The position numbers were made by a program, and so were the translations under genes. Below are positions 29,247 through 39,590 of a stretch of DNA of 64,000 nucleotides, piece after piece; the first letter of the stretch is position 1; the number at the start of each line of letters is the position of its first letter. Location: assembly GCF_000002515.2 (NCBI RefSeq), contig NC_006038.1, positions 620,001 to 684,000 on the forward strand. The letters run 5' to 3'. The notes under the pieces were generated by a model that saw only the letters and a program-made list of their open reading frames with translations, had not been told where the DNA came from and searched no databases. This DNA is from Kluyveromyces lactis. Taxonomy: Eukaryota > Ascomycota > Saccharomycetes > Saccharomycetales > Saccharomycetaceae.

Positions 29247-31346
29247 TCAGTTACCAACTGGATTGAAAGGGTGAATATCCCATTCCACGCCAGTAACTGT
29301 TTGTAAACGTTCTAGTATGGTAGATATTGGTGTAAATAAACCAAATTGCTTTAACTCACCATCGTATGAATGCAACATTCCGGCTACACCAAGGCCCAAT
29401 TTCCCATCTAATTTAGTCAAGACCCATGCTCCTGAGTCCCCTGCATTGGCAAATAACGGTTGAGGCGACGAGACTACAAATTCGTTACTCTGAATTCTAT
29501 TATCTGCCCAATAAACTAGTTTCAAACCATTTATTTTCCCTGTGGTATATTTGGATGTGGCACCGATCTTGAAAACATTAGCACCTGGCTTGACATTTTC
29601 TACCTTCTCTGTCACGTACAAATTCTTAAACCTTAAAGCCGGATCAGGCAAGCCATTGAGATCATCACCTAGGAAGTTTTCGCAAGAGAATTCGGAGTTT
29701 ACCTTTATTATGGCAAAATCAGATAATGACTTACCGATAACAGACCTCTCGCCCCAAACTACCTGACCAAATTTATGATCAGATTGCCATTGTAAATTAG
29801 ACTCTATCCTTTGTAACTCTTGGTTGAAACCATCATATTCAACAGAATGCTTACTATACTGTTCTCTTTCCTCACTGAGAGATTTCTTGTAGGTGTTTTG
29901 TAGTAGAGTGGACGGTGTGCACACGAATGGATAATCCTGATTTTCCGATAAGACCACATGCGCACATGTTACCGCAAATGCAGCATTACTGAACTGTGCG
30001 AACTTTGAATCAGTCTTCGATATTTTGGGATACAGATATCCACCAAGCGTTCCTGTCATCTTTTGTGTTTCTTCAGTAGAAATTGAAATCGATATCGGCG
30101 GACTTAAAGCATCAATGGGCACTCTGAACGGAGGAACAAAACTGGGTATCTTGGCCGTTTCCATTGGTTTCGAAATGTGGGTCGGAGGTTTTGGTATCGT
30201 TTCAGCACATGGTTTGATGTAGTCCTTAACACAGAAGAAATGAAGATCGGGGAAAGTGGAAAACAGTGCTTTAACCATATCATGATGTTCTTGTTGTGGA
30301 TTTGGTAGACCAAACATTACTGTTAGTATTGCTGATCTTCGGCTTAAGCCCCTTAAAACTGGAGCGATGAATGCCCCATCTTGATCTGAAATTCCCGATG
30401 GCTCACATCGTACTATCTCATCCACTATAGTAGAAAGTTTATCCATGTTTGGCAACCCACATTTATCGTCAATGGCGAAATTTCTCATTGTTGGCAATGC
30501 GTGTAAATTATCCATCGAATCTTCAAAGACATTTATATTCAATTTTTGCAAGAATGCTAGGTATGCCTTCAATAATATTGATCGGGAATTTTGGAAAGCT
30601 GGCGCGTTCAATAAATTATCTACAAAATGTGACACGATCTTGGCAATGCTTCGTAGAGCGGCACTATTAGCCATTGTAACAGTATATGTGATCCTATTAG
30701 TCTCTGGTAAAAACTTCTTGAAAAATTCAATAGCTTGAATAACAGCTTTGGAGACGTTAGTAATGTTCTGATGAATATCATCCATTAGGGCCACTAAATT
30801 CTCATTCAAGCGCTTTAGTTCTGTCTCTAATGATTCGAGCGAAGTAGTAGGGTATCTTTCCAACTTTCGTGAAGAACCGAAGCTTCCATGCTTCAATAAC
30901 GAACCACTGCCTGAATGGTCATCTCCATAGTCCATCAGAGAAGTGTCTTCTTCTTCAATGACTGGATTCAAAGATGTCAACCTTTCATAATCTAGCACTC
31001 TGAGTGGCTTCCCCACCGTCGAGTTGCTGACCGAATGATCGTTATTCTTAATTCCACCATGCTTAGATCCTAGATTTTTATCAAAACTTGAAGATGTATC
31101 CGTAAGGGTGGAAGATGCTCCTGTATGGAATGTATTTCTACCTTTCGAAAAGATGGATGATGATTGAAGACTAGTGGTGACCTGACTCACTAAATCTTCA
31201 TTCTGATCTAAAGCTTCAGCTGCCAAAGAAGAAGAAGAAGAAGAAGAAGAAGAAGACGAACGGGTGGAAATGTCTGCGTGTGATTGTTCCGACCCGCTAG
31301 ATGATTTCTTGCTGCTCTTACCGAATCCAAAGAACTTCGAAACCAT
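29247..31346 (-). CDS. SSY5: Ssy5, SPS-sensor signalling endoprotease
   Basis: The 699-residue protein matches Ssy5, the protease that cleaves Stp1/Stp2 when amino acids activate the SPS sensor. It has a long N-terminal prodomain with a poly-Ser run (about residues 31-41, from a GAA-type microsatellite at 31231-31257). The C-terminal chymotrypsin-like domain carries a visible triad: TCAHVV (His near 463), SDFAIIKV (Asp near 541) and GDSGAWV (Ser near 637). In yeast the prodomain is cut autocatalytically and then degraded to release activity. The start is ATG at 31344-31346. Order FAR1-SSY5-FBP26 is as on yeast chromosome X. Confidence 0.94.
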   Translation of the reverse strand: MVSKFFGFGKSSKKSSSGSEQSHADISTRSSSSSSSSSSSLAAEALDQNEDLVSQVTTSLQSSSIFSKGRNTFHTGASSTLTDTSSSFDKNLGSKHGGIKNNDHSVSNSTVGKPLRVLDYERLTSLNPVIEEEDTSLMDYGDDHSGSGSLLKHGSFGSSRKLERYPTTSLESLETELKRLNENLVALMDDIHQNITNVSKAVIQAIEFFKKFLPETNRITYTVTMANSAALRSIAKIVSHFVDNLLNAPAFQNSRSILLKAYLAFLQKLNINVFEDSMDNLHALPTMRNFAIDDKCGLPNMDKLSTIVDEIVRCEPSGISDQDGAFIAPVLRGLSRRSAILTVMFGLPNPQQEHHDMVKALFSTFPDLHFFCVKDYIKPCAETIPKPPTHISKPMETAKIPSFVPPFRVPIDALSPPISISISTEETQKMTGTLGGYLYPKISKTDSKFAQFSNAAFAVTCAHVVLSENQDYPFVCTPSTLLQNTYKKSLSEEREQYSKHSVEYDGFNQELQRIESNLQWQSDHKFGQVVWGERSVIGKSLSDFAIIKVNSEFSCENFLGDDLNGLPDPALRFKNLYVTEKVENVKPGANVFKIGATSKYTTGKINGLKLVYWADNRIQSNEFVVSSPQPLFANAGDSGAWVLTKLDGKLGLGVAGMLHSYDGELKQFGLFTPISTILERLQTVTGVEWDIHPFNPVGN

Positions 31347-32356
31347 CTTTATTAATAACTCAATCTAACGATTAATCCGATGATTATCACCCTTGAGTTT
31401 GACTCCTTGCTCAAATAGGCAAATGGAGAGAGCTAAGGCAATGAATACACTTCAAAGGTTTTATACACCAGTGGCCAAACTGCTAGCTATCAACACAGCT
31501 GGTTAGTTTTTCTTTCTTAATCAAATGGAAACAGACTGATGTGTTAAGTACTGATATTAAGCACAATAATCTTTCAAAAATAGTGCAGTGCCGTACAAAA
31601 TAAAAGCACAAACAACCCTTGACTCACCACAATTATTTTCCACCGTGGAAGCTCCACATATAATGCACAGCATTTCCTGCTCTGGTTCATTATTGATGAC
31701 ACTTTTTTCCGAAGCGCAGTATGATGATTTCACTCTCAAAGGCTTCTCTCTTTTCTTTTTGCCTCAAAGGCTTCTACTGAGAAGGGACTTCGACTGGAGT
31801 GAAAGAGAAATATATATCACCGATTTACCGAACGGGATTACAAATAACTGGGTTAAACAGTGTACTAAAGTAGTGTCAGTTCCTGCTCGGCACATTATCA
31901 TTTGTGCCTCGTGATCTTATCGGGCAAGCTTTGGCTTTTGATGCCTATTTGGATGATCACTCGAATTGAATGAAGGGGAATTTGCCGTAGTTATCTAAAA
32001 AGGTGCACTGGTACCAACATATGTCATCCATTGGGCTATTATTATTTACCTGTTGCTAGCTGACGCTCAATTCCGCCAATAAGCGTTGCTGATGCGTTGT
32101 CACCATTTTGCTATTCCTTCCCATGCAGTGTTACGTGAACTTCGGCTAGCGTTTGCAATGTCACCGGTAACGGTGACAATTTCGGTAAATATTTCCGAAG
32201 CCATACTCGATCACGTGAAGTCAGTTTTTAACTGTAGGTGCTTGTAAAGAGATGTACTAACTACCGTGATTGTATTTGTGTTATGTATGTATTAGCATTA
32301 GATATATTTTTGATAATCTTTGCATCGGATTAGGGACCTTGGATTACAACTAGTCT
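31347..32356. other. SSY5 promoter / FBP26 3' spacer
   Basis: This spacer is about 1 kb. It contains an inverted repeat TTCGG/CCGAA (about 32182-32196) close to a TCACGTGA E-box (about 32211), and a TACTAAC at 32255-32261 without a credible donor. A 108-codon plus-strand frame (31588-31914) begins with GTG and does not resemble a known protein. No gene is called. Confidence 0.4.
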
Positions 32357-33727
32357 TCATGTTGATTCTTGTTGCTCATTTAGTTCTGGTGCGCTTGTTA
32401 ACACACTACGGGAATTTCCTGAGTTAAGGTCCGATTCACCGACCTGTGAAGTACCCTTTTCCTTGTATGTACTGACGGCTGGGATGTTAGCTTTAATTCT
32501 TGTTACGTTTGTTCCGTATGCTCTTGGTTCAAGTTTAATAAGGGTATGCAATGGAATGGACATCCAAGGTGATTCTTCTTGTGGGACGTTCATAAAGTAT
32601 GCATAAATGCAACGCAGTACCGCTTGATGCGTTATGATTAAGATATTTTCTTGACGTTCAAGTTCCATAATGATAGGTTCTAATCTGATGACCACATCAC
32701 GGTAAGATTCACCTCCACGGTATCTGTACTCGTATTTGTTGTCATCTCTCGCTTTGAAATCTTCCGGGTATATTTCTTCAATTTCTTCATATGTCATTCC
32801 ATCACAAACACCAGCGTCCAATTCATCCAATGCCTTCCACTGGAGTTGTTTGTATGGCAAATGTTGCGCGGTCTCGCCAGTTCTTACTAGTGTCGATGTC
32901 CATACTGTTAAATCGACATCTCCGGCGGATCTCTTTACTAATTCAGGTAGTTTGCTTGCATATTGAAGACCTCTTGGTGAAAGATGAGAATCACCACCGA
33001 TTTTCTTCTCCACATTGTAAATCGATTCTCCATGTCTCGATAACCAGATCGATCTTGGTCTAATATGTAAGTTCATCACATAGAACACGATTCTACTTTC
33101 AAGATACGTCTCAATTCTGTTGATTATGACCTGTTGCGCCACGTTAATCAATCTAACAAAGGTTTTATCCTTATCCACTTCTTCATCTAATGGTTCATAA
33201 ACTGACTCGTACTTCGATATTCTCTCTAAGAAATCCTTGGTGGCCACATCTGGATCTATTCCCTGGTAGTCAGGAGAGGTCGTCTTCACCTCCGATATAT
33301 TTCTTAGAATCAAATCCTGATCATCACACCACGATTCGAGAAACATGGGCTCTATAGCATTTTCCCTACATAGTTTCAAAATCCACTCTCTTCTTTCCGA
33401 AGTGGAGTTTGTGGCATCCAATATGGCCACTACTCCTCCTTTTTCGTTAAACCATCTCATCATATCTTCCACCGCCATAGTAACAGCATGTTGCCTAATC
33501 TTGTAGGCTTCTTTATTGCCAAAATCAAAGAAATCTGCATTAGGTTGCTCGGCACCAGCATGTTGACGCCTGTAGTTACCAACATTGAAGCATTTAGCTT
33601 GGATGGATAACCACGATAAGTATCGGACAATTTTTTGAGAGATGAAAGACTTACCCCTGGCAGGCAAACCAACCATTACCACACAAACTCTGATATTCTG
33701 CACATTCGAAACAGTGTAAACAGGCAT
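32357..33727 (-). CDS. FBP26: Fructose-2,6-bisphosphatase
   Basis: The 456-residue bifunctional-family protein matches yeast Fbp26 (452), which removes the 2-phosphate from fructose-2,6-bisphosphate and so relieves inhibition of gluconeogenesis. The N-terminal kinase-like domain has a P-loop GLPARGKS (residues 20-27). The C-terminal phosphatase domain has the RHGESIYN motif near residue 230 (phospho-His acceptor) and the second histidine in THQAVLR near 366. All phosphatase residues I can check are present. Whether the kinase half is active cannot be told from sequence; in yeast Fbp26 it is essentially inactive. The start is ATG at 33725-33727. Confidence 0.95.
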   Translation of the reverse strand: MPVYTVSNVQNIRVCVVMVGLPARGKSFISQKIVRYLSWLSIQAKCFNVGNYRRQHAGAEQPNADFFDFGNKEAYKIRQHAVTMAVEDMMRWFNEKGGVVAILDATNSTSERREWILKLCRENAIEPMFLESWCDDQDLILRNISEVKTTSPDYQGIDPDVATKDFLERISKYESVYEPLDEEVDKDKTFVRLINVAQQVIINRIETYLESRIVFYVMNLHIRPRSIWLSRHGESIYNVEKKIGGDSHLSPRGLQYASKLPELVKRSAGDVDLTVWTSTLVRTGETAQHLPYKQLQWKALDELDAGVCDGMTYEEIEEIYPEDFKARDDNKYEYRYRGGESYRDVVIRLEPIIMELERQENILIITHQAVLRCIYAYFMNVPQEESPWMSIPLHTLIKLEPRAYGTNVTRIKANIPAVSTYKEKGTSQVGESDLNSGNSRSVLTSAPELNEQQEST

Positions 33728-34188
33728 GGTGTCTTGTTGCTAATTTGACAGATTCCGCTGAAGGTACCCTAAAGGGTTCGCTATGTTTCTTGTGATAGTA
33801 TGAATATGTCTTCTATTTAAAGACTATTTCAAAATTCGAAGTTTTAATTGAATGAAAAGTGGCTTGAACAGTTGCGAAATTGAAATATTACCATATAACA
33901 ATGCAGAAACACTCAACAAAACCTGATTATCATTTACAAAAGATAAGTATAATTTGGCAGTCAATTTCCTAATCACATTTCTTCAATAAAGTTGATTCGG
34001 CTTTAGATTTCTGAATTGTCTCTTAATTTTTCATTCTTGCACAAAGGAGAATTGAATCTGGAGAAACATTACCCTGATGAGATAGATACTTAAATAGCTG
34101 GTCGGCCTAATACTGGTACAATGGTCATTTCGGGTTGTATAGGTGGTTTATACAAGTACATACTTACATATAAGGAAAGATTCTTGAA
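33728..34188. other. FBP26 promoter / VPS35 3' spacer
   Basis: These 460 bp are AT-rich between two leftward genes. I see no gene, RNA or notable repeat. Confidence 0.4.
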
Positions 34189-36828
34189 TCAGGTGGTAAT
34201 TGCATTGAATCTATAGTCAACTTGCTTTTGGTTTTCGATGTATTCTAAGGTTCTTTCGAAGTAAGAGACGGGAACCGCTATCAAGTCCGGTATTCTGACA
34301 TTAGGAATCTTACTAGAAACCATGCATGTGGAGGAGGATAAGGTCTTGCAGATGTACGAGCCGTCACATCCAATGACAATAGTTTGTGATGGGGCAGTAA
34401 AATCCTGTACTTCTCCGGATTCCTCTAGTTGCAATCCTTTCAAATTCGCTTGTATGAGTTCTACCAAACCTGCTATGTATTTAACACCGACATGTGTCTC
34501 CGATTCGTCTCCGTGTATGAAATAGTAACAACAGCTACCTAAGATCTCCACCATAAGTTGACAGCTTTGAACGTTGTCCATTATGGAGTCCGCAACACGT
34601 AAAGAGCGTTGCAAACATTCGAGAACACGTTTACCTTCACGGAAGAAGTTTTTGGTAACACCTTCTTCTTCACCGATCAGAGTGAGTTCAGTTGCCCACC
34701 ATAAATGTGAGCAGAGGTAAACCGCACGGCATTGATCTGTTTTTTTCAAGAGCTTCGAACCATGTAACGTACACCTTGTTATCAAAGTATCATAGTAACC
34801 TTCATCGTTGTATAATGATCTGGTCTTTTGTAATACCTGAGCCATATTCACGAGTGCTTGGAATTGAACTTTGGAATCACTTAGTGATTCTTCAAAGATG
34901 GTGAAAGCTTGGCTAAAGAAATCATACGAGATTTCGCTTAGTGTCAACTGGTCTGCGATTGCTGCAGTTTGTAAGTTCAACTTGAATATTAGATCCGAGA
35001 TGGATAGACCGCACACGTTGAAAAGGTCTGTGTTGCAACGGGAAACGTATTTGAAAAGTTGCTTAATTTTTGCGTTGTAATCCTCCTTACGTTCAGGCCT
35101 CTTTAAAGACTTGAAATGCAACTTCCTTATCAATTTCCAAAAGGCAGTGATTAAAGCTGGATAAGTGAATCGAAGTTGTTTACCCCCGTTGTAGTACCAT
35201 TTTTTGCAAATAAGAAGCAATTCAGTATTGATGTCAACATTCTTGTGATAAATTAAGTGTACAAGCTTGGCTAACTTCTCTTGTTCAGGATTAAAGAAAG
35301 TCAATTCGCTATCCAAATCATCACTAACAGTCAGTATTGATGTCTTTGGTTTATTGTTTGGTACAGAGATTATTGGTTCGCATATAGCACCGAGTTTATC
35401 CAAATGTTGCTTGTCTGTAATTTTGGTATTGGTTTCTACCATTTTATCTAATATGGAATTGATTATGCTCTTCTGCAAAGTTATACTTTGTACTGACAAC
35501 AATTTTTGGAATGAATCACAGGTGGTTATTATTTCATAAAAATTATCAGTACTCAAGGGATAAATGAACAACTCTTTGAAGCTTTGCTCACATTCTTCAG
35601 GGATATCTTTGCCGAAGTCCTGATATTTTTCCCAGCAAAATTTGTAAAGAATATCAACGTTCGACAAGTTCGATGGATACCATTTTAAGGATAAAAGCAT
35701 AATACTATGAACCAATGGAATAATCTCATGAAGAGGTAAATCTGGCCTTTCCTCGGTTATCTTAGTGAGATACTTCCAAAAAACAAAGAATAGATCGAAC
35801 TTATTTCTAGATACTGGTTCTGAATCGAGTTTCTCAGCAGTACTCTCTCCATCGTCGGCTGAATGTTCTTCTTCATCAGTATTTGAATCCAATTTCAAAT
35901 GGTTCAAGTTTTGAATAATAGCGTTTGGATCATCTTGCCTGTCCCAAAATCCGTTCAATCTGGCAATTAATGAAAGAACGACTTTGTTAATAACCACATC
36001 GGGGTTTAATTTCAGCGTGGTATCCAAAAGCTGACTGAGGGTCCCTAAATGGAATTCATCTGGGAAAACTTGGCAAATTACATCCAACAAGTACGTTTGA
36101 GATACTACGTCTCTGCATTGGATCACCTGTTCCAAGATCTGAGGTAACACTTCATCTCTGTACAATGCGAATGAGTCATCTAGAATCTGCGACAGCCTTA
36201 CAAGATTAGACCCAATTAAAATCTGTAGCTCTTTCCTCTCCTTTGTTCTTAAGTCACGTTCCCTTAGAGGACCTTGATGTTGCAAACGGACCCACAACTT
36301 GTTCATTTCTATAAAGTTGGTGATAATGAATTGGATATCGAATTTTTTATCCAACGAAATATCTGAAGTGAGAGATTGCTTTGTCCTTTGAGATAAGTAG
36401 TATCTTAGGAAAAGTCCTCGAATTGGATGTTGCACACCTCTGCACATTTCGATCATATCTTTCAACACTTCTTCAGCGGGACAATCCTTGGTCTGCATGA
36501 AAGATACCCCAACGGTGAGCATCAAATACAACCTTGGTAAAATGTTACCGGTATATTGAACTAACTCGTATAAATCTGCAAGATGGTGTCTCGTTGGATG
36601 GTTTTCGACCAAGTACTGGGATAAAATGCTTAACGAGTCGAAAATGATGATATAGAGTTCATAGTATAATTTCGGAGAAAGGTCTGGGTTTCGTAGTTCT
36701 TTCAACATATCACTGCAATGTTTCAACGCATCCATAAGTTTCTTTTGTGTCAAACTCCTCTGCATCAAAATGGTTTGTTGCTTAATATGCGAGATCGCCT
36801 GTTCCATGTTATCTGAATAAGCCGACAT
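34189..36828 (-). CDS. VPS35: Retromer subunit Vps35
   Basis: The 879-residue alpha-solenoid protein is the cargo-binding core of retromer, which returns receptors from endosomes to the Golgi with Vps26 and Vps29. The PRLYL motif that contacts Vps26 is intact within [13 protein letters not shown] (near residue 97). The rest is helical throughout, with an acidic insert near residues 312-325 ([15 protein letters not shown]). Length is shorter than yeast Vps35 (944). The C-terminus ends FNAITT. The start is ATG at 36826-36828. Order FBP26-VPS35 matches YJL155C-YJL154C; beyond it, synteny with that yeast region breaks. Confidence 0.95.
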   Translation of the reverse strand: MSAYSDNMEQAISHIKQQTILMQRSLTQKKLMDALKHCSDMLKELRNPDLSPKLYYELYIIIFDSLSILSQYLVENHPTRHHLADLYELVQYTGNILPRLYLMLTVGVSFMQTKDCPAEEVLKDMIEMCRGVQHPIRGLFLRYYLSQRTKQSLTSDISLDKKFDIQFIITNFIEMNKLWVRLQHQGPLRERDLRTKERKELQILIGSNLVRLSQILDDSFALYRDEVLPQILEQVIQCRDVVSQTYLLDVICQVFPDEFHLGTLSQLLDTTLKLNPDVVINKVVLSLIARLNGFWDRQDDPNAIIQNLNHLKLDSNTDEEEHSADDGESTAEKLDSEPVSRNKFDLFFVFWKYLTKITEERPDLPLHEIIPLVHSIMLLSLKWYPSNLSNVDILYKFCWEKYQDFGKDIPEECEQSFKELFIYPLSTDNFYEIITTCDSFQKLLSVQSITLQKSIINSILDKMVETNTKITDKQHLDKLGAICEPIISVPNNKPKTSILTVSDDLDSELTFFNPEQEKLAKLVHLIYHKNVDINTELLLICKKWYYNGGKQLRFTYPALITAFWKLIRKLHFKSLKRPERKEDYNAKIKQLFKYVSRCNTDLFNVCGLSISDLIFKLNLQTAAIADQLTLSEISYDFFSQAFTIFEESLSDSKVQFQALVNMAQVLQKTRSLYNDEGYYDTLITRCTLHGSKLLKKTDQCRAVYLCSHLWWATELTLIGEEEGVTKNFFREGKRVLECLQRSLRVADSIMDNVQSCQLMVEILGSCCYYFIHGDESETHVGVKYIAGLVELIQANLKGLQLEESGEVQDFTAPSQTIVIGCDGSYICKTLSSSTCMVSSKIPNVRIPDLIAVPVSYFERTLEYIENQKQVDYRFNAITT

Positions 36829-37788
36829 TGCTGTTTCTGTTATAACTTGGCTTCGAAAAACAATAACAACAATAACAACAACCGTGTGCTCGACACGCTA
36901 TTTTAACCAGCAGATTAAGAGATGCTCTGCAGTGGCTTTACACTCAAAATGGCCTACCTGAAAAATCGTTTGTATATACTCTGTATGTGGTATAATAAAG
37001 GATACTTAATAAATTAAGTGTGGGAATCTCAATGCCTTTTACCGAACTCGTGAAAAAACACTGGGCGAGGCAATGTAAAGGTCAGGTGACCAGTAATTAA
37101 TTCCATAAACCATTACCCGGATATATGAATATATTTGGGATATAATCACGTGATACATTTCTCTTTTGAATCGCCGATAATAAAACGATTTGCATAGAGC
37201 CTTTTCAAGGCGTTAAGTAGTAGCACCCATCACCCCTCCCATTTGTAAAGCATCCACAACGTTCTACGTCGAATTGTTTCATGGAATCTCGATGCTGACA
37301 TTTGCACTATAACCAGATGCCAAAAAAAAAAAAAAAACTCAGAAAAGCACAGAGCTGATCGTTGCAAATTGGGGCATATCGGGAGCTGGAATTAACGGAC
37401 GAACCAGGCCACTGCTGGAATGCCGTAACAGCTTGAATAATAATCATTCGAGAAGTGATACGATTCTATGAACCCCTTTCGTAAGTTCCAGATGATGTAT
37501 TCCATATTAGTAAAAGGAGGAGTCAGCGGTTGTCAGTGGTTCTACAGGGTAGTTCTGCTATTATTTCAAATCGCTCGAGAATGGCTGGGCTTTATTAGGT
37601 TGCTTACTATTTGTATGCATGATGAGTAAAGGAATTTTTCTCGAGGAACGTCATTATTTAAAACGTATATAAGGCAGCAACAGACGATAAAGGTCTCAAA
37701 GGGTTATTGATTGCCATGATGTTGGATTTATTCTTACAAGTAGACTTAAAGTAGGTAGACCATCAACAAGCTAAGGCTGTTTTAGAGA
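36829..37788. other. VPS35/CCP1 divergent promoter region
   Basis: These 960 bp separate divergent VPS35 and CCP1. They hold a 16-A run (about 37322-37338), a TCACGTGA E-box (about 37146) and CCCCT/AGGAGG strings that could serve as stress-response elements for CCP1. TATATAA near 37666 is a likely CCP1 TATA box. No gene is seen. Confidence 0.45.
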
Positions 37789-38829
37789 ATGTCAACAACT
37801 TTCGGTAATGTGTTCAGACGTGTCAACGTCAAGACGTTGTCATTTATAGTCGGTGCCGGTGCTCTTGCCGGTTCTGCCACTGGTACAGTGATGGAATATC
37901 AAGATATGAGGAATTACAACAATCGTAATTATAACAAACAAAAATTGGCTGCGTTAGCAGCTGCTCATGTCGCAGCAAAGGAGAAATACGACGTTGCCAA
38001 GTATCAAAAAGTTTACAACGATATTGCGCTCAAGATAAGGGACGAAGACGAATACGACGACTTTATCGGTTACGGACCTGTGTTAGTACGTTTAGCATGG
38101 CACTGTGCTGGTACTTGGGATGCAAAGGATAACACCGGTGGTCCTTACGGTGGTACTTACAGATTCGCGATGGAGACCAACGATCCGTCCAACAATGGGT
38201 TGCAAAACGCTGCGAAGTTCTTGGAACCAATCCACGAGAAGTACCCTTGGTTATCTCATGGTGATTTATATAGTTTGGCTGGCGTTACGGCGATTCAAGA
38301 GATGCAAGGTCCCACAATTCCTTGGAGATCTGGTCGTGTGGACCAACCTGAGGATACTACTCCAGAAAACGGTAGATTACCTGATGCTTCTAAAGATGCG
38401 AAATACGTGAGATGCTTCTTCCACAGACTAAACTTCGAAGATAGACAAGTAGTTGCATTGTTGGGTGCGCATGCTTTGGGTAAGACACATTTGAAGAACT
38501 CTGGCTTCGAAGGCCCATGGGGTGCTGCCACCAATATCTTCACCAATGAATTCTACAACAACCTGCTAAACGAAAAATGGGACCTCATCACTAACGATGC
38601 CGGTAACAAACAATACGTCAACGATAAGGGCTGGATGATGTTACCAACAGATATGGCCTTGGTACAGGATCCGAAATACTTGCCTATCGTGAAAGAATTT
38701 GCAAACGACCAAGACACATTCTTTAAAGAATTCACCAAGGCCTTTGTAGTATTACTTGAAAACGGTATTGATTTCCCTCAAGAAAACAAACCTATAAAAT
38801 TCAAGACCCTTGATGCCCAAGACTTATAA
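37789..38829 (+). CDS. CCP1: Mitochondrial cytochrome c peroxidase
   Basis: This 346-residue haem peroxidase of the mitochondrial intermembrane space reduces hydrogen peroxide with cytochrome c. It has a bipartite presequence: a basic N-terminus (FRRVNVKT) and a hydrophobic glycine/alanine stretch (about residues 18-35). The distal-site motif [11 protein letters not shown] lies near 101-111 (Arg, Trp and His catalytic residues). The proximal haem ligand sits in GAHALGKTH near 225-233, and the radical-forming Trp in GPWGAATN near 243-248. Everything needed for activity is visible. The yeast orthologue (YKR066C) is on another chromosome and is not next to SWE1 or VPS35, so its neighbourhood here is rearranged. 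The start is ATG at 37789-37791. Confidence 0.96.
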
Positions 38830-39590
38830 GTTTCTACTCCAAGAATCAAGCAAAACACACACATAAACACACACAAAACACTGCAGCATCAGGCCGTCAT
38901 ATCATAAAGTGCCTGCTATTTATTATTTATGTTAGTTCTTATATACGTTGTGAACTATCATAACTGTCTATTTATTCAAATCGGATAAGAAAAAACACGA
39001 CGATATGCAAGTTTCTGAACAGACGCACATTCGATAGAAACAGTGATCCCCACTGAAACATAGAAATTCTGCCCTTCCACTCATATAATAGTCCTGCCAG
39101 GCTCATTCTTGCCAAGTGTGTTATGTTAGGGAATGGCCCGTCTTTGCAGTTGCCTAACGATTGCCACGAAAATCATCAACACGCGAAAAAAAACGAAAAA
39201 CATAGAAACAGAACGACGTGTTGAGAAGATCAAAAATCGATGAAGTAAACACACAGGTGAAAACAAAAAAAAAGAGATCTAGAGGAACCAACCTCAACAC
39301 TTTAACCATCACAGTTCTACCATCAACTAGATTCGTTCTATTGGATCCTTCCAATAGTTGACAAAAGTCTATTGTTTGTTGTTTTAAGACAGCTTTCCTG
39401 GTTGTCTGTTAATTCTGTACCAGGTTCTGTTTTGACAGTTCAGAACAAGGACAACGAGAACCCACCCGCCAAGGGGCCATAATTTGGGTGTTTTTGTTTC
39501 AGTAAATAGTTACTCGACGGTGTGACAAAAAGTAATCACTGAAGAATAAAGTACTCATCGAAGGGGATCATCAAAAGCACGACATAAACA
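38830..39590. other. CCP1 3' region and SWE1 promoter
   Basis: This spacer is about 760 bp. SBF/MBF-type motifs at 39165-39188 are listed separately. A short (CA)-rich tract lies near 38857-38880. No gene is seen. Confidence 0.45.
39165..39188 (+). promoter_or_regulatory. SCB and MCB-like sites upstream of SWE1
   Basis: CACGAAA (39165-39171) matches the Swi4/SBF core. ACGCGAAA (39181-39188) combines MCB and SCB cores. They lie about 400 bp upstream of the SWE1 ATG. Yeast SWE1 is a G1/S-transcribed gene, so the sites fit. Binding is inferred. Confidence 0.5.

Noticed and set aside
31588-31914. 108-codon plus-strand frame between SSY5 and FBP26
   Set aside because: It begins with GTG, lacks family similarity, and the TACTAAC at 32255 has no matching donor.
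32160-32230. Point centromere, from TTCCGAA next to a TCACGTGA
   Set aside because: The two elements are only about 25 bp apart, with no long AT-rich CDEII and no full CDEIII.
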